Assembly: GCF_040822065.1 (NCBI RefSeq)
Contig: NZ_CP162005.1
Coordinates: 4,340,001-4,404,000, forward strand
Reading direction: 5' to 3'
Length of the DNA: 64,000 nucleotides
Source of the DNA: Pedobacter sp. WC2423
Lineage (GTDB): Bacteria > Bacteroidota > Bacteroidia > Sphingobacteriales > Sphingobacteriaceae
Shown piece after piece: positions 52,494-60,519 of the stretch (position 1 is the stretch's first letter; each line of letters begins with the position of its first letter). A model generated the notes under the pieces. That model was not told the origin of the DNA. It did not search any database and worked only from the letters and a program-made list of their open reading frames with translations. The position numbers and the translations under genes were made by a program.

Positions 52494-52544
52494 ATGAGGT
52501 TATCTGCTTGAGTATCTACTTAGAACGATAACCTCATTTTTTTT
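52494..52544 (+). terminator. Terminator between coxA and ctaA
   Basis: Stem ATGAGGTTATC (52494-52504) and GATAACCTCAT (52527-52537), a 22-base loop and eight Ts (52537-52544). It lies inside the otherwise continuous cox run and could reduce expression of the assembly genes relative to the complexes. Confidence 0.85.
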
Positions 52545-52556
52545 AAAATCAAACCA

Positions 52557-53615
52557 ATGGTTCCTAAATCTGAAAAGAGATTTATCCGGTTAAACCTGAT
52601 TACTTTAATAGTGACGTTAGTACTCATCTTAGCTGGTGCAGTAGTACGGAGTACGGGTTCAGGTATGGGTTGTCCGGACTGGCCAAAATGTTTTGACCAA
52701 TATGTTCCACCAACATCTGTAGATCAGCTTCCGAAAGACTATAAAGAAAAATACGTAGCAGGCCGGGTTAAAAAGAATGAGCGTTTTGCGCTGATGCTTG
52801 ATAAAATGGGTAAAAAGGATGTGGCAGATAGTATCCGTCACGATCAAAGTATAACAGTTCCGGAATCATTTAATGCAGCAAAAACCTGGACTGAATATAT
52901 TAACCGCCTTACCGGAGCAGCTACAGGAATTTTATTAATTGCAGTTGCCGTTCTTTCATTTACGTATAAGAGTAAAGCTAAAAGGATTATAGTTTTAAGT
53001 ATACTGAATCTTTTTATGGTAGTTTTTCAGGCCTGGCTGGGATCAATTGTGGTTTCGACCAATTTACTGGCCTGGGTTGTGACTGTTCATATGCTGCTCG
53101 CTCTGGTTATGCTCGCCATCCTGGTTTATACCTATTATTACGCACAATCACTGCATAAAGAACCGACAGTTGTTATTTCTAAAGTATTCTGGTTAAAAGT
53201 ATTGATTCTGGTTTCTTTGTTCCTGAGTGTACTGCAAATTGTTTTAGGAACAGAAGTAAGGGAAGCTATTGATGAGATTTCAAAAAACCTGTTATATCAG
53301 GAAAGACATACCTGGATTGGGAAAATAGGAGATATCTTCTCTTATCACCGTGATCTTGCAATTTTTGTAGTCGTACTGAATGCATTCATTTACCAGTTCG
53401 TAATGAATAAATTTGGAGGTAAGGCAACAGAATTGAAATTAGGTAATTCAATTGTATTGGTGCTGATGGTACAAATTGCAAGTGGATTATTATTAGCTAA
53501 CTTTGCACTGCCACCAGCAGCTCAGGTTATACATTTAGTGTTCTCAACAGTTCTGTTTACACTCCAGTTTTATCTTTATCTGCTGGTATACAGAACAAGT
53601 ACTTATAATCAATAA
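52557..53615 (+). CDS. ctaA: Heme A synthase (COX15/CtaA)
   Basis: CtaA oxidises heme O to heme A for the oxidase. The 352-residue membrane protein has eight helices in two four-helix halves. The first half holds LAGAVVRSTGSGMGCPDWPKCF with conserved Cys residues and ARVK-type basic segments. The second half holds ILQIVLGTEVREAID and the histidines HRDLAIF and QVIHLVF. It is the first gene after the coxA terminator and probably starts the second transcription unit, although no consensus promoter is clear in the 85-base gap. Confidence 0.94.
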   Translation: MVPKSEKRFIRLNLITLIVTLVLILAGAVVRSTGSGMGCPDWPKCFDQYVPPTSVDQLPKDYKEKYVAGRVKKNERFALMLDKMGKKDVADSIRHDQSITVPESFNAAKTWTEYINRLTGAATGILLIAVAVLSFTYKSKAKRIIVLSILNLFMVVFQAWLGSIVVSTNLLAWVVTVHMLLALVMLAILVYTYYYAQSLHKEPTVVISKVFWLKVLILVSLFLSVLQIVLGTEVREAIDEISKNLLYQERHTWIGKIGDIFSYHRDLAIFVVVLNAFIYQFVMNKFGGKATELKLGNSIVLVLMVQIASGLLLANFALPPAAQVIHLVFSTVLFTLQFYLYLLVYRTSTYNQ

Positions 53616-53632
53616 TATTAAAACACATAGAA

Positions 53633-54535
53633 TTGAAATTATTTTTCTCAGATTTATCTAAACTCATCAAATTCAGACTTACTTTTCTGGTTGTGTTTTC
53701 TGCGTCAGTTACTTTTTTAATTGGTTCAAGAATGCAGGTTGCCAGGGGTGAGGTTCCGTCTATTGACTGGGGAAATTGGCTGATTCTGGTAGCTGGAGGG
53801 TTTTTAGTGACTGCAGCAGCAAACTGCTTCAATGAGATTATAGAAAAGGATCTGGATAAACTGATGACCCGTACCATGGATCGTCCGATGCCAGCAGGAA
53901 GAATGACAACGGGACAGGGATTAGTACTGGGCTTGATCATGGGGATGCTCGGTACCTGGTTATTAGGTAAGCTGAACTTGGAAACAGGTCTTTTATCAGT
54001 ATTTTCTATCTTACTTTATGCATTTGTTTATACCCCTTTAAAACGTAAATCTCCAATTGCCGTTTTTGTAGGTGCAATACCTGGTGCTTTACCACCGCTT
54101 ATCGGTTATTTGGCCGCCCTGGGGCATACTACCAACTTTACGCATGTAGATTATGAAGTTGCCGGAATTCTTTTCCTTATACAGTTTGTATGGCAGTTTC
54201 CGCATTTCTGGGCAATTGCATGGGTTTTGGATGATGATTACAAAAAAGCAGGTTTCAGGTTGTTACCTACTAAGAAAAGAGATAAGACCACAGCATTTCT
54301 TGTTTTCTTAAGCACGTTAATATTAATACCTGTGAGTTTGCTGCCTACCTTCTTTGGATTTGGCGGTTATTACATTGCAGGGGTTTCGATCATAGCCGGA
54401 GTGATTTTTGCACTGCTGGCCTTTAAACTACTGGTAAAAATGGATATAGACAGTGCACGTAAAGTGATGTTTTGTTCATTTGTTTACATACCACTGGTAC
54501 AATTGATTTTATTGTTTGATTTTATAGGTAAATAG
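53633..54535 (+). CDS. ctaB: Protoheme IX farnesyltransferase (heme O synthase), TTG start
   Basis: CtaB attaches a farnesyl group to heme b to give heme O, the substrate of CtaA. The 300-residue protein has seven to eight helices and the UbiA-type acidic motif NCFNEIIEKDLDKLMTRT, with a second one in DDDYKKAGFRLLP. The start must be TTG at 53633: there is a stop at 53606-53608 in the same frame, no ATG in between, and the next ATG (residue 34) would remove the first helix (LIKFRLTFLVVFSA). It follows ctaA by 17 bases. Confidence 0.93.
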   Translation: MKLFFSDLSKLIKFRLTFLVVFSASVTFLIGSRMQVARGEVPSIDWGNWLILVAGGFLVTAAANCFNEIIEKDLDKLMTRTMDRPMPAGRMTTGQGLVLGLIMGMLGTWLLGKLNLETGLLSVFSILLYAFVYTPLKRKSPIAVFVGAIPGALPPLIGYLAALGHTTNFTHVDYEVAGILFLIQFVWQFPHFWAIAWVLDDDYKKAGFRLLPTKKRDKTTAFLVFLSTLILIPVSLLPTFFGFGGYYIAGVSIIAGVIFALLAFKLLVKMDIDSARKVMFCSFVYIPLVQLILLFDFIGK

Positions 54536-54545
54536 TTTTTTATAT

Positions 54546-55139
54546 ATGGTACACACATTAAAACCAGAAGACGTAGCGCAGGATAGATTAGCTACCTCTT
54601 TTAAAGCTAAAAAATTCGTTCTTTGGCTATTTGTGGTCTCTTCGACTATTATGTTTGGAGGATTTACAAGTTATTATATCGTATTTGCTGCGTCTAAAGG
54701 TAAAGGACATGGATTAGTTCTTCCTGATGTTTTTATGTACAGCACAGCGGTGCTTGTATTGAGCAGTATCTGCTTATTTTTTGCAGCAAAGGCAGTCCGT
54801 CAGCAGAATATACAGACACAAAAAATATTTCTATGGTCAACCTTAGCATTGGGGATCGCTTTTGGCTATCTTCAGGTTGATGCCTGGTCGGCACTATACC
54901 AAAGTGGTGCAACACTGGTTAACAATAACGCAGCAATTTCTACGATTTATATTGTTTCCGGCATGCACTTACTGCACATTTTTGCAGGACTTTGTTTCAT
55001 CCTGAACAGCCTTTGGGGTGCATATGGCAAAATTCCTAAAGAAAATGCGGTATATCGCATAGAAATAGCCTCTATATTCTGGCATTTTATAGATATATTA
55101 TGGATATATCTTTATGTTTTTTTACTTTTGAACAGTTAG
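54546..55139 (+). CDS. Cytochrome c oxidase subunit III family protein (first copy)
   Basis: The 197-residue protein has five hydrophobic helices and the COX3 pattern, including MHLLHIFAGLCFILNSLWG and the C-terminal IFWHFIDILWIYLYVFLLL. This short form lacks the first two helices of mitochondrial COX3, like CyoC-type subunits. It is followed after 30 bases by a second subunit III gene. The two are paralogs that probably pair or substitute in the oxidase. Confidence 0.9.
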   Translation: MVHTLKPEDVAQDRLATSFKAKKFVLWLFVVSSTIMFGGFTSYYIVFAASKGKGHGLVLPDVFMYSTAVLVLSSICLFFAAKAVRQQNIQTQKIFLWSTLALGIAFGYLQVDAWSALYQSGATLVNNNAAISTIYIVSGMHLLHIFAGLCFILNSLWGAYGKIPKENAVYRIEIASIFWHFIDILWIYLYVFLLLNS

Positions 55140-55169
55140 ACTTTTTAACAAACTATTACAATTTTTAAA

Positions 55170-55877
55170 ATGAATTCATTATCACAATTAGATCAGGTAA
55201 AAACTACTCCATGGAGTGGCGGCCGTTCACCGTGGTCGGTAGAATACGGAAAAATAATGATGTGGTTTTTCTTGCTATCAGATGCATTTACATTCTCTTC
55301 ATTATTGGTATACTACGGAGCGCAACGTTTCACGAAATTTACATGGCCTGATCCGGATTTGGTATTCCAGTCGATTCCGGGTTTAGTAGAATCCGGAGCA
55401 CCATTAGTGTTCGTAGGTATTATGACTTTTATCCTGATCATGAGTTCTGTAACTATGGTATTAGCTGTTGAAGCTGGTCACAGACGTGCTAAGAAAGAAG
55501 TGATCTGGTGGATGGTGGCAACTATTATCGGTGGTTTCATGTTCCTGGGTTGTCAGGCATTAGAGTGGACTCACCTTCACCATGAAGGTTTCTGGTGGGC
55601 ATCTATTCCTAAACCAGAGAAGTTACAGGAATTCTTTGTTGGGCCTGTGTCTAACGTTGCAGCACAACAGTTTGCTAACTTGTTCTTTACAATTACAGGA
55701 TTCCACGGATTTCACGTATTCACTGGTGTTTTATTAAATATCATCATTCTGATTATGACTATCAACGGAACTTTCGAGAAACGTGGTCATTACCTGATGG
55801 TTGAAAAAGTAGGTTTATACTGGCACTTTGTTGATCTGGTTTGGGTATTTGTATTTACCTTCTTCTATTTAGTTTAA
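55170..55877 (+). CDS. coxC: Cytochrome c oxidase subunit III (second copy)
   Basis: The 235-residue protein has five predicted helices with the COX3 signatures FHGFHVFTGVLLNIIIL and LYWHFVDLVWVFVFTFFYL. An additional loop (WTHLHHEGFWWASIPKPEKLQEF) makes it longer than the first copy. Subunit III stabilises the core and helps proton uptake. It lies 18 bases before coxD. Confidence 0.93.
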   Translation: MNSLSQLDQVKTTPWSGGRSPWSVEYGKIMMWFFLLSDAFTFSSLLVYYGAQRFTKFTWPDPDLVFQSIPGLVESGAPLVFVGIMTFILIMSSVTMVLAVEAGHRRAKKEVIWWMVATIIGGFMFLGCQALEWTHLHHEGFWWASIPKPEKLQEFFVGPVSNVAAQQFANLFFTITGFHGFHVFTGVLLNIIILIMTINGTFEKRGHYLMVEKVGLYWHFVDLVWVFVFTFFYLV

Positions 55878-55895
55878 TTCCTCAAAAAATATATT

Positions 55896-56249
55896 ATGTC
55901 TGAACATAACCTACAAAATACAGAAGAGCATGCACATGATGAGCATGCTGGCCTAAGCAAATCAAAAATCTGGCAGGTATTCTTTATCTTATTAGGGATT
56001 ACTGTAGTTGAATTTATCATTGCATTAGTGATTTTACCAAAAGGATTGGTTTCTCACACTGCTGGTAATATTGCTTATATCTTATTAACTCTTTTAAAAG
56101 CATATTATATTGTTGCCTACTTTATGCACCTTAAGTTTGAGAAAACCGGGTTGCAGCTGTCACTTGGGCTCGCATTTATATTTATTGCGTACTTTATAAC
56201 TTTGATGCTCATTGAAGGTGGTTATTTGCATATACATATGACTATTTAA
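55896..56249 (+). CDS. coxD: Cytochrome c oxidase subunit IV family protein
   Basis: The 117-residue protein has a His/Glu-rich N-terminus (SEHNLQNTEEHAHDEHAG) and three transmembrane helices (about 26-47, 57-77, 90-110). This is the bacterial subunit IV (CyoD-like) layout, with a helix break at YYIVAYFMHLKFEK. It is a small accessory subunit of the oxidase. It lies 3 bases before the SCO-like gene. Confidence 0.9.
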   Translation: MSEHNLQNTEEHAHDEHAGLSKSKIWQVFFILLGITVVEFIIALVILPKGLVSHTAGNIAYILLTLLKAYYIVAYFMHLKFEKTGLQLSLGLAFIFIAYFITLMLIEGGYLHIHMTI

Positions 56250-56252
56250 TTC

Positions 56253-56960
56253 ATGAAGTTTTCTTCAATAAAAAAAATAATAATCCTGGTATCGATTTTA
56301 GCGGTACCGGGATTTTTATATTATGAACTGGTTGAACAAGGGAAAAACAGGTATAAACCATTGCCCTTTTTCGGCCCAAAAAAAGTAGCTGCTACTTTCC
56401 ATTCCAAAAGAGGAAAACAGATTCCCGATACCATTTATCATCAGTTACCTGACTTCCGGTTTATTAATCAGCAGGCAGATACGGTGAGCTGGAAGAATTA
56501 CTCAGGAAAGATCATTGTGCTGAACCTGATTTATACCTCCGGAAATAATTACGCCGTAGAATTTGCTAACAAAGCAATGAACGTGTATATGAATACCTAT
56601 ATCAAGAATCCGTTAATTCATTTTATAGGCTTAAGTATAGATCCTGTAACAGATGTTCCTGCTAAACTGCTTCCCTATGCTGAGAAACTAAAAGCAAAGG
56701 CAGGTAAATGGGATTTACTGACCGGAGATAGTACCGCGGTTTACAACTGGATCAATAAAGGGCTCTATATTGACGCCCAGCAGCACTTTGAAAAAGGTGA
56801 ACGTAAATTCACTTACAGCAATTTGTTTGTTCTGCTGGATCCCCAGCACCGCATCAGAGGTTATTATGATGCGACTAATCAGGAAGCGCTCTCCAAGCTG
56901 AATGATGAAATAAAAGTTCTCGTTGCCGAAGAGCTTAGAAATGTAAGAGACGGAAGGTAA
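56253..56960 (+). CDS. SCO1/SenC-like protein without the copper-binding residues
   Basis: The 235-residue membrane-anchored protein (helix about 8-25) has a thioredoxin-like fold aligned to SCO: LPDFRFINQQ, GKIIVLNLIYTSGNNYA, FIGLSIDPVTD, KAGKWDLLTGD and NLFVLLDPQHRIRGYYD. In SCO proteins copper is held by CxxxC and a His. Here the CxxxC site reads SGNNYA (residues 96-101) and the His position reads YS (residue 188, FTYSNLF). All three ligands are missing. The location beside coxD marks it as an oxidase accessory gene. It probably no longer delivers copper and may have a structural or chaperone-like role. Confidence 0.85.
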   Translation: MKFSSIKKIIILVSILAVPGFLYYELVEQGKNRYKPLPFFGPKKVAATFHSKRGKQIPDTIYHQLPDFRFINQQADTVSWKNYSGKIIVLNLIYTSGNNYAVEFANKAMNVYMNTYIKNPLIHFIGLSIDPVTDVPAKLLPYAEKLKAKAGKWDLLTGDSTAVYNWINKGLYIDAQQHFEKGERKFTYSNLFVLLDPQHRIRGYYDATNQEALSKLNDEIKVLVAEELRNVRDGR

Positions 56961-57003
56961 GCTTGCTTTGCAAGCCGCCTGATGCTTAATAAAGATACAC
57001 ACC

Positions 57004-57576
57004 ATGAATATTAACGATAAATTCTTTTTACGTCTGATCTGGATTGTTACCGCAGTAGTACTTGCAGTAGTTATTACTTTGAAGATTGTACCGCCACCAA
57101 CCATAAAACCATCGTTCATCTATTTATTACCACATTTAATTGGAGGTATTAATGCGACTTGTGCAGTACTGCTTATTCTTTCTTTAATCTTTATCAAGAA
57201 GAAAAATATACAAGCACATAAAGTAACGAATGTGATCACATTTATTCTGTCCGCTATATTTCTGGTTTTCTATATCCTGTTTCACCTTTATGAAAAGGAT
57301 ACAAAATACGGAGACATTGATCATAATGGCATTCTTTCAGTCGCTGAACTTGCTGCCGTAAGTGGAACAAGAATGATCTATTTCTTCATTCTGATTACAC
57401 ATATTATGCTGGCCATTGTAGTGTTGCCATTGATCTTGATTAGTTTCCTCAGAGGCTTCAGTATGCAGATTGAGAGGCACCGTAAGATAGTTAGATGGGC
57501 TTACCCGGTATGGCTGTATGTAGCTGTGACCGGAGTGATTGTCTACCTGATGATTTCACCTTATTATAATTTTTAA
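57004..57576 (+). CDS. DUF420 family membrane protein with an EF-hand-like loop
   Basis: The 190-residue protein has five hydrophobic helices. Its features match DUF420 proteins of cox clusters (YLLPHLIGGINATCAVLLI, HKVTNVITFILSAIF, MIYFFILITHIMLAIV, YPVWLYVAVTGVIVYLMI), which are thought to assist oxidase assembly. Between helices three and four, a 12-residue stretch at 104-115 (DIDHNGILSVAE) fits the calcium EF-hand loop pattern: Asp1, Asp3, Asn5, Gly6, Leu8, Ser9, Glu12. It follows the SCO-like gene by 43 bases. Confidence 0.88.
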   Translation: MNINDKFFLRLIWIVTAVVLAVVITLKIVPPPTIKPSFIYLLPHLIGGINATCAVLLILSLIFIKKKNIQAHKVTNVITFILSAIFLVFYILFHLYEKDTKYGDIDHNGILSVAELAAVSGTRMIYFFILITHIMLAIVVLPLILISFLRGFSMQIERHRKIVRWAYPVWLYVAVTGVIVYLMISPYYNF

Positions 57577-57638
57577 CCAATGCCAGGCATTTTTACATTA
57601 GACTTATGTAATGTCAGGCTTAATTGTTCGTTTAATCT

Positions 57639-57646
57639 TATATTTG
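57639..57646 (+). promoter_or_regulatory. -7 promoter element before the small CAMC protein gene
   Basis: TATATTTG matches TAnnTTTG and lies 63 bases before the ATG at 57710, in the 133-base gap after DUF420. The nearest upstream TTG is only 12 bases away, so the -33 element is poor. Confidence 0.4.
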
Positions 57647-57709
57647 CTATAGTTAGTAATTAACCTGATGAATCTTGCACTTTGTAAGCTTCATAAATGA
57701 TAGAATCCA

Positions 57710-57961
57710 ATGAAAAGAGCTATTATCTTCTTTATTCTTTTGGTTGCTGTAACAGCAGGAGCTGGTCTGCAGAAAGTTGCTGCACAATGTGCCATGTGTA
57801 CAATCAGTGCAGAACAGGGAACTCAAAACGGGAATACACAAGCTGTAGGCTTGAATACAGGTGTTTTGTACCTGATGGCAATTCCTTACCTGATGATCGC
57901 TGCTATTGGCTTTTTGTGGTATAAAAGATACCGTCGTTCACAAGCTTCCCTGCGTTCCTGA
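57710..57961 (+). CDS. Small membrane protein with CAMC motif
   Basis: The 83-residue protein has a signal-like helix (4-22), then QCAMCTISAEQGTQNG, in which CAMC lies just outside the membrane, and a second helix (about 51-69) with a basic C-terminal tail. Small proteins with this layout often accompany cox/act genes in Bacteroidota, but no function is established. The two cysteines could bind a metal or form a disulfide. It is 15 bases before the DUF983 gene. Confidence 0.75.
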   Translation: MKRAIIFFILLVAVTAGAGLQKVAAQCAMCTISAEQGTQNGNTQAVGLNTGVLYLMAIPYLMIAAIGFLWYKRYRRSQASLRS

Positions 57962-57976
57962 TCTCCTTCAGTATAG

Positions 57977-58375
57977 ATGAAGAAAACAACAAAACTATAT
58001 GCATTAGTACATGGTAAATGTCCGCATTGCCGCAGAGGAGAAATCTTCACAGGTACTTTATATGGTTTCGATTTACAACGTACAAATGATATTTGCAGTC
58101 ATTGCGGGCAGCGCTATGAGATAGAACCAGGCTACTTTTATGCCGCTATGTATGTAAGCTATGCAATGAATGTAATGGAGATGATTGCCGTGGGTATTGC
58201 AACCTATATCTTTTCCGGTGGTAATCTGGAATTTGATTCCCTATGGATGTATGTCGGTGTGATTTTTAGTGGATGCTTAGTCCTTGCACCCTTTAACTAT
58301 CGTTATTCACGCGTGATTTTATTACATTGGCTCTCTCCTAAAATTAGTTATAACGCCTATTACGACAGACCATGA
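57977..58375 (+). CDS. DUF983 family protein
   Basis: The 132-residue protein has a zinc-ribbon-like N-terminus with CPHC (residues 15-18) and CSHC (40-43), then two hydrophobic segments (about 56-77 and 87-107). This is the DUF983 pattern (KCPHCRRGEIF, ICSHCGQRYEIEPGYFYAAM). The function is unknown. Its stop overlaps the next start by 4 bases (ATGA), so the two are translationally coupled. Confidence 0.88.
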   Translation: MKKTTKLYALVHGKCPHCRRGEIFTGTLYGFDLQRTNDICSHCGQRYEIEPGYFYAAMYVSYAMNVMEMIAVGIATYIFSGGNLEFDSLWMYVGVIFSGCLVLAPFNYRYSRVILLHWLSPKISYNAYYDRP

Positions 58376-59034
58376 TTAAGCCAGAAACACTAGCTTTTTT
58401 AAGCGCAGTAGCAGCAAATAATAACAGGGAATGGTTTGCCCTGAATAAGGAATTGTATGAAACCGCAAAGGCAGATGTGATTGGCCTGGTTGAGGAACTT
58501 ATTCCTGTTCTTGCAACTGTTGACCCACAGTTCCCACTTGAAACACAAGCTAAGAAATGTGTAATGCGCATTTACAGAGATGTACGGTTCAGTAAAAATA
58601 AAGATCCCTACAAAAATAACTTTGGAATTTCTTTCTCCGTGAAAAACTCGAACGGAAACGGGCCGGAATTCTATCTGCATCTTCAGCCAGGGAAGTCATT
58701 TTTTGCCGGTGGTTACTGGATGCCAGAAGCATCGATACTTAAAAAAATAAGAGAAGAAATAGATTACAATACCTCAGAATTTCTTGAAATTATAGAAGCT
58801 AAAGGTTTTACAGACCAGTTTAAGCTGAGTACAGAAGACACCCTGAAGAAAGCTCCCAAAGGTTATGATCCGGAGCATCCTCATATTGATTTGTTAAAAC
58901 TCAAAAGCTTTATTGCCGTTTTACCACTCACAGATCAGGAATTATTAAAACCTACCCTAGTTAATCAATTAAAAAAAGCTTTTACAGGAATATATCCATT
59001 TGTCCGCTTCCTGAGAGGAGCTATAGCACCCTAA
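58372..59034 (+). CDS. DUF2461 family protein
   Basis: The 220-residue soluble protein has the DUF2461 pattern: NNNREWFALNKELYE near the start, KKCVMRIYRDVRFSKNKDPYKNN, then GPEFYLHLQPGKSFFAGGYWMPEA. The segment around RFSKNKDPYK is the most conserved part of the family. The biochemical role is unknown. It overlaps the DUF983 gene and lies 2 bases before the OmpA-like gene. Confidence 0.9.
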   Translation: MIKPETLAFLSAVAANNNREWFALNKELYETAKADVIGLVEELIPVLATVDPQFPLETQAKKCVMRIYRDVRFSKNKDPYKNNFGISFSVKNSNGNGPEFYLHLQPGKSFFAGGYWMPEASILKKIREEIDYNTSEFLEIIEAKGFTDQFKLSTEDTLKKAPKGYDPEHPHIDLLKLKSFIAVLPLTDQELLKPTLVNQLKKAFTGIYPFVRFLRGAIAP

Positions 59035-59036
59035 TT

Positions 59037-59879
59037 ATGAAGAGAGTTATTTTGTTTTTAAGCATCGGTTTATTGGCCAGTGCATTTAGTTCATGTGTAG
59101 TCCTGTCGCCAAAAAAATATAAAGCTTTACTGGCTAAACAGGATTCATTAAGCACCGGCTGGAGCGGAGCACAGGGGTCTATTGATAACTTACAAAGCGC
59201 TATTGCTAAATTACAGCGGGATACCGCTGATCTGAAAGGACAGCTTAATGAGCTTCAAGGTAAATATAAAGCAATTGACGGCAGTTACGCCAAATTAAAG
59301 GATAACAGCTCTTCTGCCATTAATAAGCTCTCAGAGGATCTTAAAAAACGTGAACAACGCCTTAAAGAAGTAGAAGATGTTTTACGTAAACGTGATGAAG
59401 CTTCTAATCAGTTAAAAGAAAAATTAGAACAAGCATTGCTTGGATTCTCTAAGAGCGGATTAACCGTAGAAATGAAAAACGGTAAAGTATATGTCTCTCT
59501 GACTGATAAACTCTTATTTCCTTCAGGCAGTATTATTATCGATGAAAAAGGGAAACAAGCATTGGCTCAGCTGGCTAAAGTATTAAAAGAGCAGCCGGAG
59601 ATTATTATTGCTGTAGAAGGGCACACAGATTCACAGAAAATAACTAACCTGGGTCAGATTAAAGATAACTGGGACTTGAGTGTGTTGCGTTCCACTTCTG
59701 TAGTGCGTTACCTGACAGAAACTGAAAAAGTTCCTGGTGTAAGGTTGACTGCAACAGGAAAAGGTGAATTCCAACCATTAGATTCTAATACTACCCCTGA
59801 AGGAAGAAGTAAAAACCGCAGGATTGAAATTGTATTGGCGCCTAAATTGGATGAGCTGTACAACCTGATCAAAAAATAA
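59037..59879 (+). CDS. OmpA family outer-membrane lipoprotein
   Basis: The 280-residue lipoprotein has the lipobox FSSC (Cys near residue 20) and then a long coiled-coil region (about 45-140, SLSTGWSGAQGSIDNLQSA, LKKREQRLKEVEDVLRKR). The C-terminal OmpA domain binds peptidoglycan: SIIIDEKGKQALAQLAKVL, VEGHTDSQKI, DNWDLSVLRSTSVVRYL and GRSKNRRIEIVL. It tethers the outer membrane to the cell wall. It is the last gene of this run and a strong terminator follows. Confidence 0.93.
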   Translation: MKRVILFLSIGLLASAFSSCVVLSPKKYKALLAKQDSLSTGWSGAQGSIDNLQSAIAKLQRDTADLKGQLNELQGKYKAIDGSYAKLKDNSSSAINKLSEDLKKREQRLKEVEDVLRKRDEASNQLKEKLEQALLGFSKSGLTVEMKNGKVYVSLTDKLLFPSGSIIIDEKGKQALAQLAKVLKEQPEIIIAVEGHTDSQKITNLGQIKDNWDLSVLRSTSVVRYLTETEKVPGVRLTATGKGEFQPLDSNTTPEGRSKNRRIEIVLAPKLDELYNLIKK

Positions 59880-59891
59880 GTTATCATTTAT

Positions 59892-59927
59892 AAAAAAGGT
59901 CATCCGGATATCCGGATGACCTTTTTT
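59892..59927. terminator. Perfect palindromic terminator between convergent genes
   Basis: A 36-base perfect palindrome with two 18-base arms (59892-59909 and 59910-59927) around ATCCGGATATCCGGAT, with A6 and T6 at the ends. It can terminate both the OmpA-like gene (plus) and rfbC (minus). Confidence 0.9.
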
Positions 59928-59962
59928 ATAAAACTTTAAGAAAAGAATACGCAGATCCTTCG

Positions 59963-60517
59963 TTAAAAAGGGCTCACGAAATCTTTAAAAGAAGAAAGTA
60001 CCAGATCTTTATCAGAAAGCAAAAGCTCCTCTTTTGTCAAGTCTTCACTCCAGTTAATGTTCAGATCCGCATCATTCCAGATTACACCACATTCAGACTC
60101 TTTATCATAATAATTTGTCACTTTGTAAGTGAAAATAGTATCGTCTTCAAGCGTCAGGAAACCATGAAGGAACCCTGGTGGAACCCATAATTGCTTGTGA
60201 TTTTCACCACTAAGGACGATGCTGAAATGCTGGCCATAAGTGGCGGATTCTTTTCTGACATCTACAGCAACATCAAGAACTTTACCTTGTATAACCCTTA
60301 CCAGTTTTCCCTGTGCAAAAGGAGCTTTCTGAGCATGTAAACCACGCAAAGTACCCTTTTGTGAGAAAGATTGATTGTCTTGTACAAAGTCGGCCTGAAT
60401 GCCGGCCTCTGCAAATGCGCGCGCACTGAAACTTTCGTAAAAATAGCCACGGTTATCTTTCCATACTTTAGGTTCGATAACAAAAAGATCAGCTATAGGT
60501 GTTTGTATCATATTCAT
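59963..60517 (-). CDS. rfbC: dTDP-4-dehydrorhamnose 3,5-epimerase
   Basis: RfbC epimerises dTDP-4-keto-6-deoxyglucose at C3 and C5 on the way to dTDP-rhamnose. The 184-residue cupin has the usual elements: FVQDNQSFSQKGTLRGLHAQ with the active-site His, KLVRVIQGKVLDVAVDVRKES, then WVPPGFLHGFLTLEDDTIF and GVIWNDADLNI. Starts at 60517 (MNMIQT) or 60511 are equivalent. The other rhamnose genes are not in this window. It follows the DUF4286 gene after 2 bases. Confidence 0.94.
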   Translation of the reverse strand: MNMIQTPIADLFVIEPKVWKDNRGYFYESFSARAFAEAGIQADFVQDNQSFSQKGTLRGLHAQKAPFAQGKLVRVIQGKVLDVAVDVRKESATYGQHFSIVLSGENHKQLWVPPGFLHGFLTLEDDTIFTYKVTNYYDKESECGVIWNDADLNINWSEDLTKEELLLSDKDLVLSSFKDFVSPF

Positions 60518-60519
60518 AA

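Noticed and set aside
59892..59927. Perfect 36-base palindrome as an inverted-repeat mobile-element end
   Set aside because: It lies between convergent genes with A/T tails and is best read as a bidirectional terminator; no transposase is nearby.
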